A stretch of 10,211 bases of DNA, taken from contig JAPOON010000866.1 in NCBI GenBank assembly GCA_026713405.1, positions 1 to 10,211 on the forward strand, given 5' to 3'. Made by a program: the position numbers and the translations under genes. This DNA is from Gammaproteobacteria bacterium (GTDB lineage: Bacteria > Pseudomonadota > Gammaproteobacteria > Pseudomonadales > Azotimanducaceae_A). How positions within the stretch are numbered: position 1 is the stretch's first letter; each line of letters opens with the position of its first letter. Shown here piece after piece: positions 5,944 through 10,211 of this stretch. The notes below the pieces were generated by a model, which was not told the DNA's origin, did no database searches, and saw nothing but the letters and a program-made list of their open reading frames with translations.

Positions 5944-7107
5944 GTGAAAGAAGCCGATCTCATTGCGCGCCTCGAAGACCTGGCGCCCCTGCTGGAGGAA
6001 AACGCGCTGCGGGCGGAACGGGAACGCAAGCCGGTGGACTCCGTGATGAGCGCCATCGAGGCCACGGGCGCCTACCTGTACTTCGTGCCGAAGCGTTTCG
6101 GCGGTTACGAGTTCAGCGTCGAGGGTTTCATGCGCATCGGCATGAGCCTCGGCGAAGCCTGCATGTCCACGGCCTGGGTGACCACCTTCTGCATGGAGCA
6201 CAACTGGCTCTTGGCGCTGTTCTGCCAGGAGGCCCAGGAAGACATCTTCGGCAGCCAGCCCTACATCATCGGGCCGGGCATGCTCGCGCCCATGGGAGAA
6301 GCCACGCCGGAAGACGGCGGTTTCAGGCTGACCGGCCGCTGGGAGTGGGGCACCGGCGTCATGCACGCCGACTGGGTGCTGGTGGGCGCCAGAACGGCGG
6401 GGTGCGATCCGCAGCAACCCGACCTGTACATGTACGCGTTACCACGCAGCGAGGTCACCGTCGTCGACACCTGGAACCCGTCGGGCATGGTGGGCACCGG
6501 CAGCAACGAGGTGCACATCGACAATGTCTTCGTGCCGGGGCACCGCCGCCAGGACGTCAACGGCCTGCGCGACGGCGGCTCGCCGGGCGCGCGCTGGCAC
6601 GACAGGCCCCTTTACCGCATGCCGATGCTGCCCTTCCTGGGCCTGACGGCGACGGCGCCACTTGTTGGCGGGGCGCGCAAGGCGGTGCGGTTGTTTCAGC
6701 AGCGGGTTGCCAAGCGGGCGGTGTACGGCACGGCAGACAAGCAGAAGGAGCGCGCCGTCATCCAGGCGCGCCTGGGCCGCGTGACCGCCAGAATCGTCGG
6801 CCTGGAGAAGCAGCTGCTCGGCCTGGGCGCGGAGACATACGCGCTTGGCACCCGTGGCGGTACCAGCCAGGCGGTGGAACGCGCGGAGTTGCGGGTGCGC
6901 GTGGCCATGCTGGTGCGGGAGGCCCGCGACATCGTCACCGAGGTCATCGAGGCCAGCGGCGCCCACGCGCACTTCCTGGACAACCCCCTGCAGCGCATTC
7001 AGCGCGACATCAACACGGCGGCCGGGCACACGGTCTTCGATCTCGATGCCGGCACCGAACTGTACGGCCGGCTACTGCTGGGCTACCCGCCGAACCTGCC
7101 GGTCTGA
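5944..7107 (+). CDS. Acyl-CoA-dehydrogenase-fold flavin monooxygenase (HsaA / group D type)
   Basis: This is a protein of about 387 residues with the acyl-CoA dehydrogenase fold in its two-component-monooxygenase variant. Members such as HsaA or p-hydroxyphenylacetate hydroxylase use reduced flavin and O2 to hydroxylate phenols. Visible signatures are FVPKRFGGYEFS (47-58), TGRWEWGTG (130-138, the family's SGRW..SG flavin-loop region), and the C-terminal block NPLQRIQRDINTAAGHTVFD followed by LYGRLLLG. H362 in GHTVFD lies 25 residues from the end. That resembles the flavin-site His396 of the 422-residue C2 hydroxylase, but the equivalence is inferred. A flavin reductase partner is expected but absent here. 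TTG (5929), GTG (5932) and GTG (5944) are all possible starts. GTG 5944 is chosen because GGTGAG lies 7 nt before it. A dehydrogenase acting on a thioester cannot be fully excluded. Confidence 0.85.
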   Translation: MKEADLIARLEDLAPLLEENALRAERERKPVDSVMSAIEATGAYLYFVPKRFGGYEFSVEGFMRIGMSLGEACMSTAWVTTFCMEHNWLLALFCQEAQEDIFGSQPYIIGPGMLAPMGEATPEDGGFRLTGRWEWGTGVMHADWVLVGARTAGCDPQQPDLYMYALPRSEVTVVDTWNPSGMVGTGSNEVHIDNVFVPGHRRQDVNGLRDGGSPGARWHDRPLYRMPMLPFLGLTATAPLVGGARKAVRLFQQRVAKRAVYGTADKQKERAVIQARLGRVTARIVGLEKQLLGLGAETYALGTRGGTSQAVERAELRVRVAMLVREARDIVTEVIEASGAHAHFLDNPLQRIQRDINTAAGHTVFDLDAGTELYGRLLLGYPPNLPV

Positions 7108-7118
7108 GGCACCGACGG

Positions 7119-7151
7119 GGGAGGCGCAAGCACCTCCCGGATTGCGTTTTT
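7119..7151 (+). terminator. Probable intrinsic terminator of the flavin monooxygenase gene
   Basis: A stem-loop GGGAGG (7119-7124) ... CCTCCC (7133-7138) with an 8-nt loop starts 12 bp after the stop codon. It is followed by a TTTTT run at 7147-7151. The 8-bp gap between stem and T-run makes it weaker than a textbook terminator. Confidence 0.45.
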
Positions 7152-7394
7152 GGATCTCTTATTCGCGGACAAGGTTCTCAAACGAGTCAATTCCCCGCCC
7201 CTTCGCTGTTTTCTCTACGGGCTGGGGCATCGCCCCGTTAGCCTGGCTTCAGCGCAAGCGGCTGCCTGCAATTCTCCCGGTTTCGATGTCGAGTATGTCC
7301 GGAAAGAGATCGCTCACCGTCCGGGAGAGCGCGGCCATGGGTGCCCACCCCTCTATTCGAGGTGAACACCCGACAGCGCTACAAAACTCCGACG
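7152..7394. other. Gap between the convergent monooxygenase and TonB-receptor genes
   Basis: No supportable gene lies here. A 71-codon plus-strand frame (about 7150-7365) has no ribosome-binding site or recognisable domain. Structure is present: a hairpin GGCT-GGGGC-ATC-GCCCC-GTT-AGCC (7220-7243, with a bulge) and 8-bp arms TCTCCCGG/CCGGGAGA (7273-7280 and 7321-7328) around a 40-nt loop. Neither is followed by a T-run in the receptor's direction, so the receptor's terminator is not identified. A lone GTCAATT half-site near 7185 has no partner. Confidence 0.4.
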
Positions 7395-9746
7395 CTACAG
7401 GTCGTAGGTAAAGAACGCGCTGACCGTCCGCGGCCGAAGCGGCTGCCCGAAGCCCATCTGGAAAGCCGAGAACGTCGTGCGCGACTCGAAGTAGAACTCG
7501 TCGGTCAGGTTGCGTGCCCGCACACCCAGGCTCCATTTTTCGTCCGGGCTGCGGTACGTGACGCTGGCATTCAGGATCTTGTGGTCGTCGGTGAATGACT
7601 CCAGCGTATTCTCCGTGCGCGTGTAGTAGTCGGCCTTGGTCGAATAGTCGCTGCGCAAGGTGAGCACCGCGCCGTTGGGCAGCGCGACATCGTAGGCCGC
7701 GGTGATCGCCAGGGTCCACGAAGGCACAAACGGCAGTTCGTGCTCCTCGGTAATCACAATCCCGGATGAAACAAGCCCGCCGCCCACCAGAGAGTCGATC
7801 TCATCGTCCAGATGACCGACGTTTATGCCCAGCGTGAAGTCGTCGGTGACCAGAGCCGTCAGCTCGATCTCAAAGCCCTTGTAGGTCGCATCGCCCAGGT
7901 TGAACTTGGTGGTGTTGTCTCCAACGTTCGGCAGCAGTGAGGTGGCCGAAATCTGCATGTCGGTGTATTTCAACAGAAACGCCGCCACGTTGGCGCGCAG
8001 ACGCCCGTCAAGCAGCGTGGTCTTGTAGCCAATCTCGAAGTTCTCCACGAACTCGGGTTCGTAGTTCGGCAACGGAATGGGCACCACGCCCGTGAACCGT
8101 GCCGGAAACCCGCCGTCCCGGTAGCCTTCCGAATAGGTGAAATACGCCATGGACGTCTCGTTCACGTCGTAGGACAGGCTCGCCATGGGCGTGTGCTCTG
8201 TCGTTTTCAACAGGCCCGGCTGCACCGTGGTCGCAGTGACGCGCTCCGTGATCATCACGAAGTCTTTCTCCGACTCGGTATACCGGGTACCCACGGTCAG
8301 GTGCAGCGCCTGGGTGATGTCGAAGGTCAGCTGGCCGTACAGCGCCCAGCTTTCGTTGTCGATGTGGCGCGCCAGGTTCTGGAAGAAATTGGCGGGGGGT
8401 CCGCCGCTGATGGCCGGAACGTGGGCGATCTGATTGAAGATGTCTTCCACCCCGTCCTCTTTGAAGTAGTAGGCGCCCACCACGTAGTTCAAGCGGCTGT
8501 CCATGCCGGTGCCCGTCAGCTGCAGCTCCTGGGAGAACTGTTCCTGGCTGTATTCGGGATGCGTGTTCGCGAAAACGATGTGCGGCGAGAAGTCGAGGTC
8601 GTTGAACAGGAAGATGTCGAACTCGCGGTAGGAGGTGATGGATTTCAGCGAGACCGCCTCGAAATCCAGCCCCAGCGTCAGGTTCGTGCCCCAGACTTCG
8701 ATGTCCTGTTTGCCCTCCACCTGGTTGCCTTGCAGGTCGGTGAAAACGCTGTTCGTCTCGAACCGCCCGGCGTTCCACACGGACCCGTAACAGGCCGGGT
8801 TGCCGGCCTGTCCCGCCGGCGAGAGGCAGCTTCCCGGGTCGCCGCTGTAAAAGACATTCCAGAAGTTGCCGAATGCCCCCGGTTGGCCCGGGCCCTCCCT
8901 TTGCTGTCCGTCCCACACGCCGATGCCGTTCAGGGGAACGATGGCGCCGGGCGTGCTTTCGTCCTTGGAGTAGTCGAAGCTGAAGTCGACGGAGAATTGC
9001 TCGCCCGCCATGCCGCTGATCACCAGCCGCGTTCCCCACACATCTTCGCTGCCAAGTTCGTAGCTGTCGTACTGAAGCGCATCGACGTAGCCGTCCATTT
9101 CCCGGGTGAATGCACTCAGGCGTGCACCCCAATCGCCGTTGAGCGGTACGTTGACCGTGCCCCGGGCTTCAATCAGGCCATCCTCTCCGGCCCCCAGCTT
9201 GATCGACGCCCCAAACTCATCGTCCGGCTTCCTGGAAACGATGTTGATGGCGCCGCCGATGGTATTGCGCCCGAACAGGGTTCCCTGCGGACCGCGCAGC
9301 ACTTCGATACGCTCCACGTCCACCAGGTCGGAGGCCTGACCCACCATGCGGCCCATGAACACGCCATCGAGATAAAGCCCCACGGCCGGGTCCTCGACAA
9401 TGATGAAGTCCGCCTGACCCATGCCGCGGACAAACACCACCGGCGACTCCACACCGCTGGTGCCGCCGGCGCTTTCAAAGTGCACGTTGGGCACGATCTG
9501 GCCGATGACGTCGAAGTTGGCTTCGCCGCGCGCGAGGATCTCCTCGCTGGAAATCACGGCAACGGAGGTCGGCACGTCCTGCAGGCTTTCCTCGCGGCGC
9601 CGCGCTGTCACCACGATTTCCTCGAGGGTGCGCGCGGCGGGCTCGTCATCCGCGGCGCGAACATCCCCTGCCAACGGCAGAAGTGCGGCGGCCGCCAGCA
9701 GGGCGACCACCAGGGATGTGTCTCGAAATACGATGGGTAAACTCAC
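7395..9746 (-). CDS. TonB-dependent outer-membrane receptor
   Basis: This 783-residue receptor has the full architecture of the family. A signal peptide (hydrophobic core about 11-26, likely cleavage after DVRA, about residue 31) is followed by a TonB-box region LEEIVVTARRREESLQDVP (about 41-59). The plug domain includes LYLDGVFMGR, then VERIEVLRGPQGTLFGRN and GGAINIVSRKP. The remainder is a 22-strand-type barrel with many alternating aromatic strands, ending ARNLTDEFYF ... FFTYDL. Such receptors import siderophores, cobalamin, sugars or large hydrophobic or aromatic compounds using TonB-ExbBD energy. The catabolic neighbours suggest import of the cluster's substrate rather than iron. The start is GTG at 9746, with GGAGAG 6 nt upstream (9753-9758). 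The gene is intact, convergent with the monooxygenase, and has its own putative promoter. Confidence 0.95.
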   Translation of the reverse strand: MSLPIVFRDTSLVVALLAAAALLPLAGDVRAADDEPAARTLEEIVVTARRREESLQDVPTSVAVISSEEILARGEANFDVIGQIVPNVHFESAGGTSGVESPVVFVRGMGQADFIIVEDPAVGLYLDGVFMGRMVGQASDLVDVERIEVLRGPQGTLFGRNTIGGAINIVSRKPDDEFGASIKLGAGEDGLIEARGTVNVPLNGDWGARLSAFTREMDGYVDALQYDSYELGSEDVWGTRLVISGMAGEQFSVDFSFDYSKDESTPGAIVPLNGIGVWDGQQREGPGQPGAFGNFWNVFYSGDPGSCLSPAGQAGNPACYGSVWNAGRFETNSVFTDLQGNQVEGKQDIEVWGTNLTLGLDFEAVSLKSITSYREFDIFLFNDLDFSPHIVFANTHPEYSQEQFSQELQLTGTGMDSRLNYVVGAYYFKEDGVEDIFNQIAHVPAISGGPPANFFQNLARHIDNESWALYGQLTFDITQALHLTVGTRYTESEKDFVMITERVTATTVQPGLLKTTEHTPMASLSYDVNETSMAYFTYSEGYRDGGFPARFTGVVPIPLPNYEPEFVENFEIGYKTTLLDGRLRANVAAFLLKYTDMQISATSLLPNVGDNTTKFNLGDATYKGFEIELTALVTDDFTLGINVGHLDDEIDSLVGGGLVSSGIVITEEHELPFVPSWTLAITAAYDVALPNGAVLTLRSDYSTKADYYTRTENTLESFTDDHKILNASVTYRSPDEKWSLGVRARNLTDEFYFESRTTFSAFQMGFGQPLRPRTVSAFFTYDL

Positions 9747-9787
9747 GTCTCACTCTCCAAAAAAATGGGCGGCATTAGCGTCAAATC

Positions 9788-9815
9788 ATCTTACACAGAT
9801 GCGATTGCGGATCAA
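9788..9815 (-). promoter_or_regulatory. Putative promoter of the TonB-dependent receptor
   Basis: On the minus strand, TTGATC (9815 to 9810), 16 bp, then TAAGAT (9793 to 9788), about 40 bp before the GTG start. Both hexamers match consensus at four positions or more. A degenerate dyad, GTCAAATCATCTTAC (9780-9794), overlaps the -10 but matches the 15-bp operator at only 9 positions, so regulation by the same protein is not claimed. Confidence 0.4.
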
Positions 9816-9838
9816 ACTACTCTGACCCCATTTGTCCC

Positions 9839-9856
9839 GTCCCGGATCACCGGGAC
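9839..9856. repeat. Perfect 7-bp stem hairpin, REP-like
   Basis: GTCCCGG-ATCA-CCGGGAC forms a compact GC-rich hairpin. It follows directly after CTCTGACCCCATTT (about 9820-9833), a short motif I remember as frequent near REP-associated or IS200-like elements in proteobacteria. That association is from memory and unverified. No transposase is encoded here. Confidence 0.55.
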
Positions 9857-9892
9857 ACCGGCGTGCAAGGCACAACGCCGAATCTCGGGAAA

Positions 9893-10001
9893 GAGTTCGT
9901 ATGCGGGGCTTCCCTTTCCGCGCGTTAAGCTCGTCCGTGAAACCTGCGCACGACAAGCACACGAAGCCGCGCGCCGAAAGGGAAGCCCCGCATGCGAACT
10001 C
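9893..10001. repeat. Long inverted repeat, 32-bp arms, forming a 109-nt hairpin
   Basis: Arm 1 (9893-9924) and the reverse complement of arm 2 (9970-10001) agree at 30 of 32 positions; both start GAGTTCG and share ATGCGGGGCTTCCCTTTC. The 45-bp interior can pair further (GCTCGTCCGTG against CACGACAAGC, imperfectly), leaving a loop of about 9 nt. Short frames cross it, but they encode mirror-image peptides of the repeat rather than a recognisable protein. It may be a miniature transposable or REP-type element, or a structured RNA in the leader region between the right-hand gene and the receptor gene. Confidence 0.85.
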
Positions 10002-10111
10002 GCTGCCCGGTGCTTGCGCTTGTTCCAGAATGTCAAGAAAACTCGAATGGGGATTTTGTTCCATGCGAGTGTGCATGGCAATCGGTCGGGCAGCGCGTAG
10101 TCCCGGGCGCG

Positions 10112-10211
10112 TTATCTGGCCCGGGTAAACCCGGCCTGCACCCAGCGCAGGTTTATGCCGATGCGCTCGGCCAGGGGGGCGGACCAGGCGTAGCTCAGGG
10201 TCGCTCCGGAG
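10112..10211 (-). CDS. 3' end of an unidentified protein-coding gene (partial)
   Basis: The minus-strand frame ending in TAA at 10112-10114 is open to the window edge (frame from 10210) and gives 32 residues, including TLSYAWSAPLAERIGIN and the tail WVQAGFTRAR. The alternation of polar and hydrophobic or aromatic residues suggests beta-strands, but the final arginine is unlike a typical outer-membrane barrel. Codons mostly end in C or G, as in the neighbouring genes. It runs in the same direction as the receptor gene, 365 bp upstream of it, with the repeat region between. No family assigned. Confidence 0.5.
   Translation of the reverse strand, partial: SGATLSYAWSAPLAERIGINLRWVQAGFTRAR

Noticed and set aside
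4396..6417. 673-codon open frame on the minus strand opposite the MFS and monooxygenase genes
   Set aside because: It spans two well-supported genes and the repeat region in antisense. Its composition (His, Asp, Arg, Gly, Ala) is typical of a shadow frame and no family is visible.
7184..7195. GTCAATT sequence as another operator
   Set aside because: Only a half-site is present, with no ATTGAC partner and no promoter hexamers around it.
7220..7243. Hairpin with GTTAGCC considered as an integron attC site
   Set aside because: The core does not fit the GTTRRRY/RYYYAAC pair and there is no cassette structure around it.
7150..7365. 71-codon plus-strand frame after the monooxygenase
   Set aside because: It begins at the predicted terminator, has no ribosome-binding site or domain, and covers hairpin-rich intergenic DNA.
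8193..9740. 515-codon open frame on the plus strand opposite the TonB-dependent receptor
   Set aside because: It is antisense to an intact receptor with signal peptide, plug and barrel, and shows only shadow composition with no domain.
9765..10128. Short open frames crossing the inverted repeat upstream of the receptor
   Set aside because: Their peptides are translations of the two repeat arms, are low in hydrophobic core residues, and match no family I know.

Overview
The window is GC-rich DNA, probably from a Pseudomonadota (Proteobacteria) genome. The large TonB-dependent receptor with an 'EEIVVTARRREESLQDVP' TonB-box region is typical of marine or soil Gammaproteobacteria and of sphingomonads. 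The sequence cannot decide between these. No rRNA, tRNA, CRISPR array or complete transposase gene is visible.

Layout, left to right. The 3' end of an unidentified plus-strand gene (3-122) is followed by about 370 bp without a convincing gene. Next come a MarR-family regulator on the minus strand (491-991), a long regulatory gap, an NAD(P)-dependent aldehyde dehydrogenase on the plus strand (1438-2811), and a carboxymuconolactone decarboxylase (CMD)-family protein on the minus strand (2970-3638). A divergent promoter region (3645-3884) leads into a plus-strand run: a VOC/glyoxalase-fold protein (3885-4427), a spinster-like MFS transporter (4456-5793), a 32-bp tandem repeat, and an acyl-CoA-dehydrogenase-fold flavin monooxygenase of the HsaA type (5944-7107). 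Converging on it from the right is a 783-residue TonB-dependent receptor (7395-9746, minus). Upstream of the receptor lies a repeat-rich region with a long, nearly perfect inverted repeat (9893-10001). The 3' end of another minus-strand gene (10112-10211) closes the window.

The most interesting signal is regulatory. The 15-bp sequence GTCAATCAAATTGAC (inverted repeat GTCAAT/ATTGAC) occurs three times without a mismatch: upstream of the MarR gene, the CMD gene and the VOC gene. Each copy has the same orientation relative to its gene. Each covers the -10 hexamer (TCAAAT) of a promoter whose -35 is a perfect TTGACA at exactly 17 bp. A fourth, 13/15 copy lies in the promoter of the flavin monooxygenase. 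The simplest reading is a local regulon in which the MarR protein represses itself and at least two or three divergent transcription units.

Taken together (inference), this looks like an uptake and catabolism cluster for an aromatic, terpenoid or steroid-like compound. The receptor would import it across the outer membrane and the MFS protein would move it across the inner membrane. The flavin enzyme would hydroxylate it. The VOC, CMD and aldehyde dehydrogenase proteins would process the products under MarR control. The substrate is not identifiable from this sequence, and the flavin reductase such a monooxygenase normally needs is not in the window.
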